This document shows positions 12,232 to 24,959 of a DNA stretch of 64,000 nucleotides, one piece after another (positions within the stretch are counted from its first letter, which is position 1; each line of letters starts with the position of its first letter). Where the stretch lies: the NCBI GenBank assembly GCA_947579665.1, contig CANPUZ010000049.1, positions 372,001 to 436,000 of the forward strand, read 5' to 3'. Source of the stretch: Sympetrum striolatum (taxonomy: Eukaryota > Arthropoda > Insecta > Odonata > Libellulidae). The translations under genes and the position numbers were made by a program. Under the pieces are notes generated by a model. It had not been told where the DNA came from and searched no databases. It worked only from the letters and a program-made list of their open reading frames with translations.

Positions 12232-12654
12232 GAGAAATATAAGCAAAACGAAATAACCAAACGATTGTGTTGAAGGTGGACCATCCAAAAGATGGAAACG
12301 GGAGAGAAACCTCACGTTGCGATTCCTAATTCTCTGACGGACGCGCCCTCTGCAAGGACATCGGTGGTAAAAAAAACAACAACCTGCAGTCACGTGGGCA
12401 GAAAAGGCGATGAGCGGAGATCAATCCTTCTTAATGAGAATGCGTTAATTAATCCGAAAAACATGAATGCAATCAACCGGCTGAAACCAGCGTATGTGGC
12501 GGCGGAAGCTTCAGCACCTGAGACAGAAAATTCTCCTGCTCCAGCTCAACTCACTCCAAGCATCCCTGATCCACCTGCAGCAGAAAGAGGAACCAGGACG
12601 AGAAGCGGCCGACAAGTTCATTTCCCCCCTCATTTAAGAGATTTTGTCGCCTAA
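12232..12654 (+). pseudogene. Ty3/gypsy-type pol C-terminus (integrase tail)
   Basis: The frame encodes a segment ending RLKPAYVAAEAS, then a proline/alanine-rich linker, then RTRSGRQVHFPPHLRDF and a stop at 12652-12654. A RLKPAY motif followed by a (T)RSGR-VHFP tail is the usual end of metazoan Ty3/gypsy polyproteins. The retrotransposon's protease, RT, RNase H and integrase core are absent upstream, so this is a 5'-truncated remnant attached to its 3' LTR. Confidence 0.75.
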
Positions 12655-12691
12655 TAAATTTTCTTTTAATCATCCCTACAGTTAACTATTG

Positions 12692-12964
12692 CCAGGGGGG
12701 TGATGTAGCGGTCATAACTACCGCGCAGCGGCCATGTTAAGCGCTGCGTTGTCAACAGTCCTCAACCTCTACCACCAGGTGGCACGAAGAGCGAGAGAAA
12801 CGACACTACGACGCCACGGCCATGACGCTTTCTTCTTCAACTGGCGGCGGTGCAAGAAAGTTCTCTCGTTCCTCTCTGGTGCTCGTGTTCGCTTCTTGTA
12901 ATTGTTAATTGTTAATAAACACCTATGTTAAGAACGGCATCGGTATGATTAGTGGAAGTTAACA
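12692..12964 (+). mobile_element. Ty3/gypsy 3' LTR with polypurine tract
   Basis: A purine-rich tract (CAGGGGGGTGA, 12693-12703) lies just after the pol stop and abuts TGTAGCGG at 12704. The LTR is proposed to run to TTAACA at 12964 (261 bp, TG...CA ends) and contains AATAAA at 12914-12919. No matching 5' LTR is seen in the window, so the 3' boundary rests on the CA end and could shift by a few bases. Confidence 0.65.
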
Positions 12965-13084
12965 TACCCTGCGCAACCCACCAAACCATAATGATGTACA
13001 GTATTTATTTTATTGTGAGTTAATTTGTGAAATTATGCCTTTTCTCTTTAATCCCGAAACTTCATGGTTAATAAGAAGTAGAGG

Positions 13085-13500
13085 ACATGAAAGAAAGTAA
13101 ACAGTGGAAACTTAAAAAGTAACAGTGAATTACGAAAATTATTAATATACATAAAAGAAAGCTAATAAAGAAGAATAATGGAGTAAAAAGCAAAGAAGAA
13201 AACCATTCTATTATTATGAATCATCCAGAGCTCAATCTATAGCAAGAGAGTGTGAGAAAGACGCTTTGCATTGCATTGTTTGCCATGGAAACAAACCCAT
13301 AGTAACGAGCTTTATTGTTACTGTGAAGGGAAATCAATAACGGTAAGAAACCATTATAACTAAATAATTATTTTGTAATAACTACGCGTGCTTTAAATTC
13401 CAAATCAACTTCCAATTGAAACTTCGAAGAAATATAGTAACTATGTTGAATATAACATTATTATGAAATGGTATACATGAAAACGACATTTTAACGTAAA
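13085..13500. repeat. Dispersed repeat, partner of 63650-64000
   Basis: Same-orientation, diverged copy of 63650-64000, recognised by CAGTGGAAACTTAAAAA, CAGAGCTCAATCTA and GTTTGCCATGGAAAC. The last is another X-box-like half palindrome. Non-coding. Confidence 0.75.
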
Positions 13501-14899
13501 TATGTCGCAATAACCTGAAAATTGGTTAATTATGATATACGACTACTAAACGGTGGTTGATATCGATAATGTTTTCAAATAAAACTCATAGAAAAATACA
13601 TTTTTTGTAACTTTTGCAGATAACTGTGTAAACCTAAGTATCAGATTAACGGAGGAATTTAGCAAAAACGGAAAAAATGGATGTCCGAGGGATTATCCGG
13701 AGTATATGTGTGATAATCGTTTCCTTAATTCGAAAAAATACGGAATATGATTCAGAACGATCCATCGACATGATTTTGTTGTTTTTTTATAGATTTGAAT
13801 GTAGATTTCTTGAATACTTGATCTATACATTAGATCAATATCGATGAAAGTTATAGCAATCCAATTATATTAGCAATTTGGATTGCGTTACTTTAAAACG
13901 CCATATATCTTGCTTACTGTAAGCGCATTTCATAGACTTAAAACATTAATGAAATGCTATCCTCTGTAAAGAAGGATTCTCCATTCGTGAGGATTCATTC
14001 GTTTGAAAGTAAGGATCTACTGAAATATGTTATTTAGAAAATCGGTAGATTTTTATTAAACGTGACACTTGTCTCGCTTTCGTGCATTTGCTTTCGTTTC
14101 CAAACGTGTCATTTCCCATAAAACCTTCTACAACGCGCAATATCAATAGTATTTCAATGAACAATTTTAATTAAACAATATGGAATTGAAAATTAACTCA
14201 GCACGTGGAAGAGTGCGCCTTACATCCAAGATTAAACAAAATAGAAACATCGCTGGGAGTCAAGGAAACCTGAGAACCAGTCTCTCTTCTCCTTCTTTAA
14301 ACTTGAATGTAAACTAAACACTTCTTTCCCAATGTCCACAACAAAAACCGGGAAAACATCAAATACGGCCGACGAAAATGTTTAAAAGAGTGCGAATTTC
14401 AATTCCATGGATCGACGCAACATAAAATCAAATTGCTGTGTGCACTAAGGGAATCTATATATATTAATACGGGAACTCCCTTTTTAAGGATAATATAAGA
14501 ACGGAGGAGTTTGAGATTTGGCATATGGAGAAGGAGTGCTGAAAGATAAAAACTAGTGATCGCCCGTTGGTCGAAATTCGATCATAATTCATTGAATTTT
14601 CAATTCTGAACGTAATTGAGGTTTTTTTTGTCAATAATTATACCAATATAATCATTACTTATAATTTATTTCATAATTTTTCTATTACGTCAGCTGCGAG
14701 CGTGTACAAATGCGTCATTAGGGTGTGTTGTTTGCCTTAATTCCCTTCAATAAGTGTAAAATTTTAATGTTAGAAATATAAATAAAACTCAATTACAGCT
14801 TTATTAATTTTTTTATACAATTCATTGTCATTTTTAATTTTAAAGATTGATTTCCAAAAATAATTCCGTAAAATTGCCGTAATTATATCCCTGTTATTC
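13501..14899. other. Intergenic; possible degenerate Helitron 5' end
   Basis: No gene seen. At 14454 a TCTATATATATTAATAC sequence follows A and resembles the Helitron-like start at 5806 for its first 11 bases only. No matching 3' end is evident, so this is weak. Confidence 0.3.
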
Positions 14900-15260
14900 A
14901 TTAATCAGTTAGCGACTGTTGGCATCTCGGTTGATTGCCCTCCTTTCATAATTTGAGTCCTTTCCGTTAATTTGGTTTGGAGATGAAATTCCCTTCTAAT
15001 GTGAAAACGCATAAGCTCGGATTCGCCTTGGTTGCCAGGGGGACTGGTTTGTTTACTACGAAGAAATTTCACTACATTTTCGTTCATTTTGCCAGAGTTC
15101 TCGTAATTTCGACTCGAATACGATATTCCACGACCAAAATAAGAATCTTCATTCAATTGTATTTCTTTTGTTATTAATCTCGATTTCGTACGACCATTAT
15201 TTCTAATTTAATTCCGCGAAAGAAAAAATGTCTGCAATCGATCAAAACGAACTTTGCGTG
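14900..15260. repeat. Dispersed repeat family unit (TCGTACGACCATT type)
   Basis: Shares TTTCGTACGACCATTATTTCTAA and the neighbouring motif near 15140-15220 with the units around 7500, 25440, 55960, 57920 and 59560. The GTTGCCAGGGGGACTGG stretch near 15030 resembles the GTCAGGGGGACCGG stretch near 7375, so the unit is longer than the shared tag. Non-coding. Confidence 0.55.
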
Positions 15261-18200
15261 CATTTCTAATGAGAGTCGATTACACTGGTCCAGAGTCGAA
15301 TATTTCTCCAAATAGGAGATCCATGGATTTCTTTGTTTTGGTTCCATCCAAAGGTGAGGCACTTCAGAACAGCGAAGGCTTTCCCAGGTTCCATTGGTTT
15401 CGCCTTCTTCATAATTGGTATCAGGAAAACGTTTTCGATGATTACCGCAGCATTTTGAGGAAGAGAATTTTCCTTCTGCGCCATTTCTTCTGATTCATGA
15501 ACGAATGGCTTGAAATATTTCGAGTGAAATCTTTTCGCTTTGTTGTGTTTTGAAAAAAATGAACGAGGTTTTCTTCGGGGAAATGCAAAATCTACGCCAA
15601 AATTGAACAATCAAAATAGCCGAGAATACTCACATAGCCGTTATTCACCGAAATAAATAAACTGAAAACCTCGGGGTGGTTCCAGTGCTGCCTGTTTGGA
15701 GTCGAAGGGGAAGACACTAAATACGTACTTCGGAATGTATGGTTCCATCTATACAACAGATCTACTGAAGATTACTGAATTACGTGACTTTTCTTGACTA
15801 TTTTCTTTTCGATTATTTACTAACAGCCGTGTCTCCTTCTTCTCAAAACTGAAGCCAATATGGGAACTGCTGATTAGATGTTTGAAAATAGATTACAAAA
15901 TCGCCAATTCTTACCCTATAGTCACATATTACCTGGAAATTCAACAGTTAAGCTTACTGATTTTTATGTTTACTAAAATCGGCCACCTTATTAGCTCTTC
16001 TACTCATGGCAACATAATGCACCAGCATTTCTTTTACTTCCATGAAACATTTTGAATAAAGGGAATGTTAAAGAAGATGGACCTTCTCAAAAGTGTATTC
16101 CTCCAAATAAAAGCGGAAATTATATAGTGTTATCACCTCTGTCTTTGCTAGGTTAAATATGTTCCCTCACAAATAACTTTTCTAAAGCAAGATACGTCCG
16201 TGCCGAAACACCATTTTTTAATTCTCCGAAACAGGCTTTATAAGCGAGAATCCTGTTCCCGGAAGTTGTTCTCAGTCGTCCTAATTTAAATTTCGAAAAT
16301 ATTGATAAAATTACATACGAATAAACTCAGATTTCTATGAGGTCATTGCAAATGCAAGAGGGAAACGAAAATCTTCCTTCGAAGGACAAGAAAGTGTGTG
16401 GCAGTAATATCTCAGATGGAATTAGAGTGAGTCAAACTGAACAAGGATACAATGGCTTTAAACATCGTTGCTTGCCTTCTAAGAGGCGCTTCCCAGATGA
16501 AAATCATTCTAATCATCATCTTAGCATAATTTTAAGACAAGGAATTTTTAGCGTCGAGTTTTTGACCTCAAATCAAAGGCACTCATATCTGTGACAATGT
16601 TCCAAAGACTACTTAATTTTCCATCGACAAACGCAATATCTCTTCCCTCACAATGTCCATGACCACTCCATTGAATAAATTTACTTAGCGTTCTGTAAAC
16701 GCACTCTAAAGATACGAACAATTTCACCCTCACGAGTCACATCCAACATTCGAACGCAGTCGGATACAAAATACAATCAACGGAAGCCCTTCTTTTGAGC
16801 TGAATTGAGGGGCCCTCTTTACAGCGAAGCCCACGTGTTTATTTCGAAACAGCATCTTACTAAATAAAACTAAACAACGGACAGTGCGAAGAGTGGCGCC
16901 ATTACCGCAACGCCTTATTCTCGCCGCCTCTGCCAACGAATTCCGAATGAGAGTCCGTAGAAAGAGCGAACGAAAGAAAAAAAATCAATTCTGTGGTTAA
17001 TTAATAGATTCTCGATGCTCATGAGGTGATGATTTCATGGGTCGTGGAAAAAGAGCACATTATTTGGGAATCGTCAGACATTACTTCACTTGCGCTGACG
17101 TAATAAGAAGAGACATTCTAAAACGGGAAATAGCCAAGTAAGGAAACATTCTGATAGAAAATGCAATCCAGGAAAAGGTTAAACTAAAAGCCCTGCGTTT
17201 TGCTATAATTGCAGATATGAATGTCATTAACATGCCCCTGAGGAGAGAAACGACGAATAAAATTAAATTCATTTCATACTTTATAATGCTAGTGATCTCC
17301 TAGGCGAGTATAAAACTGAACAAACGGAAACTGCAATAAAAATCAGCAAACCGTAGGGCATTCCCTAAATACGTATCCTATAAGCATCGATAACCAACCA
17401 CAACCACAACAAATACTTGTACTCCATAACAATGTGTTATGGCACACATTCGCAAAAAAGAGCGATTCCACTCTTAACAGGTAGTCAAGTTATTCACGAA
17501 TCCCTGAACACGATTAAAAAATCTACAAAATGATGCTCTAAAAAAAGCACAAAATTCATTATTTTGATTTGATCTTACTGTTATAATCAAAATCGTCAAA
17601 CCTTGGAGACAATTGTCCTGGAATGATTTTCATAACTTATCAAAGGCGAATTGCTTTTATTTCTCCAACACTAAAGCTTCGCCCGGTCACGAATCTGTAA
17701 TATCAAATAGAACATTCGACTCGCGTTATTTTCTGAAAATGACTTCAAACTACGGACGTGGCACGAGGAATGCCAAAATGATCACTTGGTTTCCAATGAA
17801 AACGATAACACTTCAACGCCAAACGATTTCAACAAATGAAATTCATGCGAATCGGAATGCAACGCGAATGCTCAAAAGGGGCGGAATAAACTACGCAGAG
17901 GAGAAGAAACTGAAAATCCCGCCTCACGCACAAACATAAATAAGGAGCATTAAGACACGCTAGCTTACCGAATGATTTGCTAATTTAATGGAACACATTT
18001 CACAAGACGTATTGTCTTCTGTACAACGTAACTTGAATTATTAAAATATAAAAAACAATGAGCTTGAGACTCTGCGTCCAAATATACAGCAAATTCCTTC
18101 ATTAAATAATGCAAGATGATGCCTGCTTCGAATTCCTACACCTTTTTCTGACTGTGTAAAAGCATGATTATTTATTAATACGACTTTTAATAACCTCCTG

Positions 18201-18347
18201 GTTACGTAATTCTAAGAGAAAGCGTATACTTATCTAAGTCGCCACCAATAATCTCGATAGGAGTTTAATATTTTATCGCAGTTTCTAATATTAAGTTCTA
18301 GGAGCGAAAAGTAAAATAATGTTTTGAAGACCACCTTGAAAACTTGC
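15261..18347. other. Intergenic, no gene seen
   Basis: About 3 kb without a supportable gene. Open frames reach 114 codons (15266-15610, minus) and 108 codons (17613-17939, plus). Both lack recognisable motifs, have low-complexity basic composition and have no conserved neighbours, so I do not call them genes. Confidence 0.4.
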
Positions 18348-18920
18348 CCAATTCATCGGCCATTTACCACGAAAATTTTATTCACCTATCTTTACAGAAA
18401 CATACCTAAAATTAGATTTAAATCCTGCCATTACTTCCCGAAATGTCCGTGAGTAACCCCAGTACCTCGAAATTAAGAATTATTCGAGAAATACACGTCT
18501 TCGATTTGTACGAAAAAGATTTCGAAGAAAATAGTTAAGAAACTCTGAATACGTGAAATGTTGTCGCCGCCATATTGAATCAGTTGGCTATTGCGTGGCA
18601 ACTATAACAATCGGTGGTATGGGAACCACTAACAATTGTTGCCATAGCAACCATAGTGTCTCAAACAATCGTTGTCATAGAAACCGTTATTATGGTGTCC
18701 ATTGTTGCTGGTTGCCATAGCTTCCGCAGCAACAGTTACTATGATATCGATTTCTAAGCAAAAAACGACGCGGAAACGTTTTTGAATGCGTTAAAAATGT
18801 ATTTAGTCGGAATAAAAGGGGAATACGTTTCGCAAAGCGTTTCAAAGGATTGAAAATTGAGAAAGGGTCAACTTTATCGTTAAATTTCTATATAAATTGC
18901 TGACAGAATTTATTTACGTG
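18348..18920. repeat. Dispersed repeat with X-box-like motifs, copy 2
   Basis: Partner of 9453-9990. Retains GTTGCCATAGCAAC at 18638-18651 and several degenerate relatives at 18600-18740, plus the same CCGCCATATTG patch near 18569. Non-coding. Confidence 0.7.
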
Positions 18921-19313
18921 TTCTTTGTCCAATTAAATTAGTCAAAATTATTTTTTTTTAAATTATTTAATAAAAAAATGACATACTACTTATATAACAA
19001 CTAGCATAAGTGCTCCTTGATTCCCAACGGGGAAACTAAACTAAGCTAAAGTTGATAAGATTAGGATGACGAAAATCTGTACCAAAAAATGGAGAAAATG
19101 AAGAAAGCGTAGAGATATGAAAGAAGGAATATTCAAAAGAAAAGAAGAAAATTTAGCGAAGAAATAATGGAATAAACAGGGTCAATGGGTTTAAAGGTAA
19201 GAACGAAACGAGAACATTGTAAACCGTTTAAAAATCCTATTTGTTGTATTACGTTCCTCATTAATTAAATTATATAAGTAATTAAGGCAAAGTTATGAGA
19301 TGAATTAAAAAAA

Positions 19314-20177
19314 TCTGATGTGGCCAGCACATGACTTTCTCCATATATAAGATGTAAATATTTATCTACGATAGTAATTTCGAACTCTATATTCCATCTA
19401 AACTTTGAAGATGAGTGATTAATTTATGTATATTATTATCTTTTACGTCACAAACATTATAAATAATGTTTTTCAGGACATGTTCGATGAAAAACGATGA
19501 AGTGGCCTTTCGCCGCAGCGCCCAGTGCGCCCACAACGTACATAATCAGCAACTTCCGGTTTATCAGTATTTCACAAATAACTCCTACACAATCCGTGAT
19601 ACAAAAATATGTTTCATACAAAAGTCATAGTAAATTACATTTTCTAAAACTCTTATTACTAATACTATATACCTAAATATCATATTTATGGAGATATTTT
19701 GAAAACCGGAAATGAGCTTTGAAGAATGAAGCTCGACTTCCGTTAAACCGATTTACTCCAAAATCTAATCAACTCTAAACACACAAACCAAAATACTATA
19801 TATAAAATTCGGTGTTGATCCAAGAAAGAATTTTTATTTTAGAGCGCCCACAAAGTACATAATCAGATACTTCCGGTTTATCGGTATTTCACGAATAACT
19901 CCTAATCAAGCGGTGATACAAAAATATATTAAATACAAAAGTTATAGTAAATAAGATTATCTAAAACTTTTATGAGTAATACAATATACGTATATATCAT
20001 ATTTATTGAGATATTTTGAAAACCGGAAATGAGCTTTAATGAATAAAGCTCGACTTCCGGTTGACCGATTTACTCCAAAAACTAATCAACTCTGACAGCA
20101 CACACACCACTACTATATATGAAGTTTGGTATTGATACGACTAATAGTTTTCACGTTAGAGCGCTCACTATCACACA

Positions 20178-20228
<51 letters not shown>

Positions 20229-20358
20229 ACAGACATCGACACCGAAAATGGTCAAAACGTGTTCTAGGGACCCCAAAACATGTATTTCCGTTGAAATCTC
20301 GAAGTCGAATTTTTTCATGAAAACAATACTTTCTCTATACTTCGTATATGGAGAAAGT
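19314..20358 (+). mobile_element. 1-kb non-autonomous element, near-full copy (Helentron-like?)
   Basis: Runs from TCTGATGTGGCC, with the ACTTTCTCCATATA motif 24 bp in, to a terminal hairpin (CTTTCTC...GAGAAAG type, with TATACGAAG-like loop bases) ending GGAGAAAGT before an A run. Two tandem copies of an internal module (about 19555-19790 and 19865-20100) are followed by a CA microsatellite at 20173-20223. Subterminal inverted repeats, one terminal hairpin, an internal microsatellite and no obvious target duplication are features of Helentron-associated (INE-like) elements. That class is inferred. Open frames across the microsatellite are not genes. Confidence 0.8.
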
Positions 20359-21640
20359 AAAAATCCTCGTTCTGTCCGTTAGCTAAATCCTTATGGAACC
20401 TAGAAACGGGAGAACGAAGCATAAGCAGGAAAGTGGTGTATGACCCTTTTGCCGATTAAAATGCCATTACTACGTCAACCCAATGTAGATTTATGTATAG
20501 CTTTTTAATTCAATTATTCGCATTCATCCTACTTTTATTAATTGTCCAAAATGACATTTAACAATACAAAATGTATTGAAATCATATATAACTGTACGAA
20601 CAAAGATGTGTTGGATACGGATATCAGAATTCTTCAATAATCAAGATAAACATAATCGCTGCAGCTGAAAAGAAGGACAACGACGACCAATTCTATGAAT
20701 TAAAAAGATCGATTAAAACAAATGCAATCGAATAAGCAAGTTTTTATTCCAGAATATCGTATCCTCATCTTGAAATCATCCAGAAAACTTATCGTTTTTA
20801 AAATCCTGCATTCTTTGGTCTTTGGGTCATAAAATTATTATTCAATTACCTGAATTGTCATTTGATCGCATTTTATCAGGACTTTCATTAATTCAATGGA
20901 AGAAGCCTTAACTTGGTTGAACTCCGTAATCTGGATCATATTAAATTAAATTTCGAAATTCCACAAAAGAAAACTTTAATGTCCGACCGGTTTCGAGCTA
21001 ATCGTCTGAAATGCAACAAAATCATTGGCCGTGGATGGAGGAGGCTGCACGTATAAGGACTCTCAATTATCATCACAACAAAATCACGTATTTTTTCAGT
21101 TTTTCTTATCATACCTTAACACAGAAGGACACGAAGAAGAAGAGTATAAGGACATAGAAGAGCTATAAAGAAATAATTGGATTGGTTGGGGGCGTGTTTT
21201 ATCCATAGACTACTTCAATTTGCAGAATTAAATCAGAAATAATGGTCGTACGAAATCGAGACGAACACCAAAAGAAAGTAAATTGAACGAAGATTCTTAT
21301 TTCGGTCGCGGAATATCGCATTCGAGTCGAAATTGAGAGAAATCAAACAAAAATGACGGAAAATTTGTGTGATTTTGTGCGCGTAAACAATTCCCTAACG
21401 ACGAAGGTGATATTGTTGAACTCTCGTAGGAATATAAGGGAAAGATAGGCTCATGAGGAATGCATGTAGTTAGCAATATGATGAATGCAAAATAAATGTA
21501 ATGAATAAACACATTACATTAAATAGGACAGAAATGGAAAAAATGTACCCAAAAATTGTCGTAAAATTCATTCACTGGAATTCAAAGTATTGAGATCTAT
21601 TTCAATTAACGGAGGAATCATGAATACATAAGATCACCAC
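20359..21640. other. Intergenic with one short family unit
   Basis: No gene seen. The 21225-21310 stretch is another unit of the GTCGAGACGAACACCAAAAG family. Confidence 0.4.
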
Positions 21641-21649
21641 ATTTCCCCG

Positions 21650-22080
21650 CCAGCGAAGAAAAGGGATAGCGTTAACGCCGATGGAATTTTAGGCAAGTGC
21701 TTGCGGTGAATCGAAGCAAGTATCTGCCAGCGTGGAGGTGCGACATCGCTATGAAGAACAAAAGAGCAACGATATTTTAAACTCGATCGAAACAAATGAA
21801 GAGCGAATATGTTTGCGTTTTCACTGACGACGTGAATAAAAGGTGAGGAGAACAGAAAAATGACGATAAAATGATCGAAATGGAAAACAACTGAATCGAG
21901 AAAAAATTCGTATTTCCGTAGAAATGACATTAAATAAGTTAATCAAAGAAAACAAATATGTAATTACACGAACTTAGATTTTGAAAAATATTGAAAAGAA
22001 AAAACTAATAAAAATAAATTAAATATTAGTAATATAATAAATAAATAAACGAGGTTAAATCTTAATATAATATAAATAAA
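21650..22080. repeat. Dispersed repeat, partner of 26100-26440
   Basis: Shares with 26100-26440, in the same orientation, a block containing CTCGATCGAAACA, GCGAATATGTT, TGACGACGTG and AACGAATCGAGAAAA-type words and an AT-rich tail. Both encode only low-complexity frames. Non-coding. Confidence 0.7.
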
Positions 22081-22935
22081 ATTTTATTTATCATAATGAG
22101 CGTTTACATTTTCACAAGGTTAATTTATTATGATATAATAATTTAAATAGAGTAATTATTAAGTTATTAAAGTGTAGAACATATACTATAAATAGTTAAA
22201 GTATTAAAAATGAAAGGAATTAAAAATTCAGTACTAAACGAGGGATAGTTTGACAATCGGCCTTTGAGCGGATGTAAGTGAAGGCGTACAACGCCAAATA
22301 GATGAAATAATAAGATATTTGCTTCCATTGGCTCAAAACATTTAGACCCACAAATTACGAAATAATTTTATAAGGATGTTTTAAATAGAATTTAACATAC
22401 AAGGTATAAATAAATTGCTGAAATTACTTTAAATGCATTATAATTAATACGCAGTTCATTTGAAAAATATTCAAACACGAAGAACTTTATGAGGGACTAT
22501 ATTGTGTTGATAACTGTAGCGCTTTTTTTAAATCGAAATATCGGAAATTGTAAAAAAATGAAATTGATTTTCGAGACGTGACATTTTTCTCTGCTCCCTT
22601 ATTTATCAAACTGCCCCTAATCCGTCACGTTGGACCCTAAAAACATATTTAAACGAAGAGGTTCAAACTTCCACTGAGAATGGCGGGAGATAATCTCTCT
22701 TCTTCATTTCGACTTTTTATCTATTAGATCTCTCGAGCAGCAGAGGAGCTAGTTAAGTAACAATGAAGATGCAGGGAAAAAAATTGAAAGGATTTAAATT
22801 ACGGAGCAGAAAAATATATATGAAGACACGAACTGTGCGTGAAACATTTTTCAAGATGAATTAAGTATTCCCTGGAGTTAATTGAGTCGATGGCGATGAT
22901 AAATTTGATGACATTTTCGTACGGGGGAGTTTAGG

Positions 22936-23662
22936 GATCGTCCATCAATCACGTGAAGCTCGAAATGGGGGTTTGGAAAATATCACGAAATATCACAAGG
23001 GGGAGGAGGGGGTGCAATCAGAAGTCAGGTGTATTTATTTTTTCATTGAGCGTGCAATTTCTAAACAGAATAACGACTTTCCAGTCGCCAATAAGTCCGT
23101 GATTTTGGCGCCGAAAACATGCGTACATCGTTGCCGTGTATATTTTTCCTTAAAAGAATGTGCAAACCAAGAGACCTGTACAAAGTCCTATTTGCAGAGT
23201 ATAAGAAGGGAGGAAAACACAGTGTGGCTCAGAAGGAATTTAATGATCCGCATCACGACGATCGAGAGAGATTCGTAGTGCGTGAAAATGATGACTCCGA
23301 CCGTCGTTCATCTTCAAGAAAGCACAGTACTTGCAAGATCCACTTGTCAGATTGGAAGAAAGCCTCACCAATTGTGGTCAATTAAATATATTCATGTACC
23401 AGTAAAATTATATGTTATTCACATGATTACACCTTTCATTTACTATTTTATGCCGGTCAGAAACAACCTTAATGTCTGTATGGACATTTTTATCACGGTG
23501 CTTTCCAGAATTAAATTAGATTATACCTGTATTTAAAGATAATCTTCTGAAAATTTTAAGATACCTTGTGCCAAAAAATACACGTGATTTTGGATAAAGG
23601 GGGGTTAGTCTAAAACCTCACCACGTATCACCAGGGGGGAGGGGGGTTAAAAAGTTGCAAAA
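22936..23662. mobile_element. G-run DNA transposon remnant (MITE-like)
   Basis: Two similar segments bracket about 570 bp. The left one (22936-23010) has GGATCGTCCATCAATCACGTGA then AAATATCACAAGGGGGAGGAGGGGG. The right one (23580-23662) has CACGTGAT then TATCACCAGGGGGGAGGGGGG. A start of the type GGATCGTCCATNAATNACGT followed by long G runs is common in insect DNA transposons. The two segments lie in direct rather than inverted orientation, so the element may be composite. Frames inside (about 100 codons) are unrecognised. Confidence 0.4.
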
Positions 23663-24456
23663 AAACATCATAGTATCCCCGCAAAATCTCTCTTCTCCTC
23701 AAGCACCCCCTATCGGCTAGCCCTCTTATCTACTGTGGAATTGGCGAAGAGTGGCTTCTTTCCTTTGTTACTTTCGACGCAAAAACTTATCCTTTCTTAC
23801 TTTCGTAAACAAAGACAAAGAGGCTATCACCAACAGCCAATTATTTATTCCAGAGGCTAAAATCCTAGTCAATGTTGAATCTACCGGAGAGAGGATGCGG
23901 TGCGATTTGCAAAAAAAGGCTAACGTTCCAATTAGTTGAAGTTATGCCTAATGAAGTTAAAATGTCATTCGTTAAATTCCTCGTATATTCGGGTGATATC
24001 CAAACAGCGCAGGTGTTTTCATTCCATCCAAGAATCTCTTCACCTATAAGTTGCGTCATTGTTTACTCAGTAATATAACGATAATATTTATAAAACAAAT
24101 AAGATATTTAAAGTAATGAAAAGGTTAGAGCAAAGCTTTGCTACCGCTATGGGCCATCGTGCGAAGGAATATATGATTAGGGAAGGTGCTTCTATAAACA
24201 GCTCAATTTGACTGAATTCGCATCGTTTTCTGGTCCGAGGCATCTCATCTGGAGGCATATGAATGAGGTTCGACCACATCCTCCAAGTTCAAAATCAAAA
24301 ACGGCAGTACGCATCCACATTCGAATGATTTAGGTACGATTTATCCAAAAAACCCATACATACGATGGAACTTTTAATGGTTTCTTTTTAATTTTCCGAT
24401 TTACTCTATTGAACTATAATTTAAATAATGTATCAATAAATTCATTATATAAAGAA

Positions 24457-24959
24457 TCTGACGTGGCCAACACATGACTTTCTCCATATTTTTTGAAAAC
24501 AGAAGCCTATGCCGGTAATACATAAATAACTCCAAAAAAGTAAGTGTTACAGGAAAATGTTTCATACAAAATTTAGTGAAATTCATTATCTATAACTTTG
24601 GTACATAATTGTGTATATCTAAATTGCATTCTGACAGATATATGTATGAAAACCTTCCATTTCTGGATAAACAACAACTTCCGGTTAACCATTATTGAAG
24701 AATAACTCCTAAAGAATCAGTGTTACGAAGAAATGTTTCAAACAAAAGTTGTAGTAAAGTACATTATCTACAACTTTTGTTTGCAACTGTATATACCTAC
24801 ATTGCATTTTGACAGAGATATTTAAGAAACGAAATTTTGTTCCGGATAAACCGCAGCTTCCGGTTGAGCGATATTCACCAAAAACTAATCAACTCTTGGC
24901 ATCAATATCATCATTGGCATATATCATAATCTTCTCTATTCTACGTATAGGGAGAAAGT
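24457..24959 (+). repeat. Short variant of the 1-kb dispersed element
   Basis: Begins TCTGACGTGGCCAACACATG with ACTTTCTCCATAT, has two internal modules (CAACTTCCGGTTAACC type) and ends CTACGTATAGGGAGAAAGTA. It lacks the CA microsatellite. Its closest relative is 61235-62056, which has an extra module. Confidence 0.8.

Noticed and set aside
17613..17939. 108-codon plus-strand frame
   Set aside because: No motif, no neighbouring gene signals, basic/Thr-rich composition expected by chance in this background.
20119..20382. Open frame with poly-Thr-His repeats across the CA microsatellite (also at 34355-34645, 37435-37617, 56460-56753)
   Set aside because: It recurs in every full copy of the non-coding 1-kb repeat and simply translates the microsatellite and the hairpin end. 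No independent gene evidence.
22973..23385. Overlapping frames of about 90-100 codons inside the G-run element
   Set aside because: Two phases are open together and neither shows a transposase motif.
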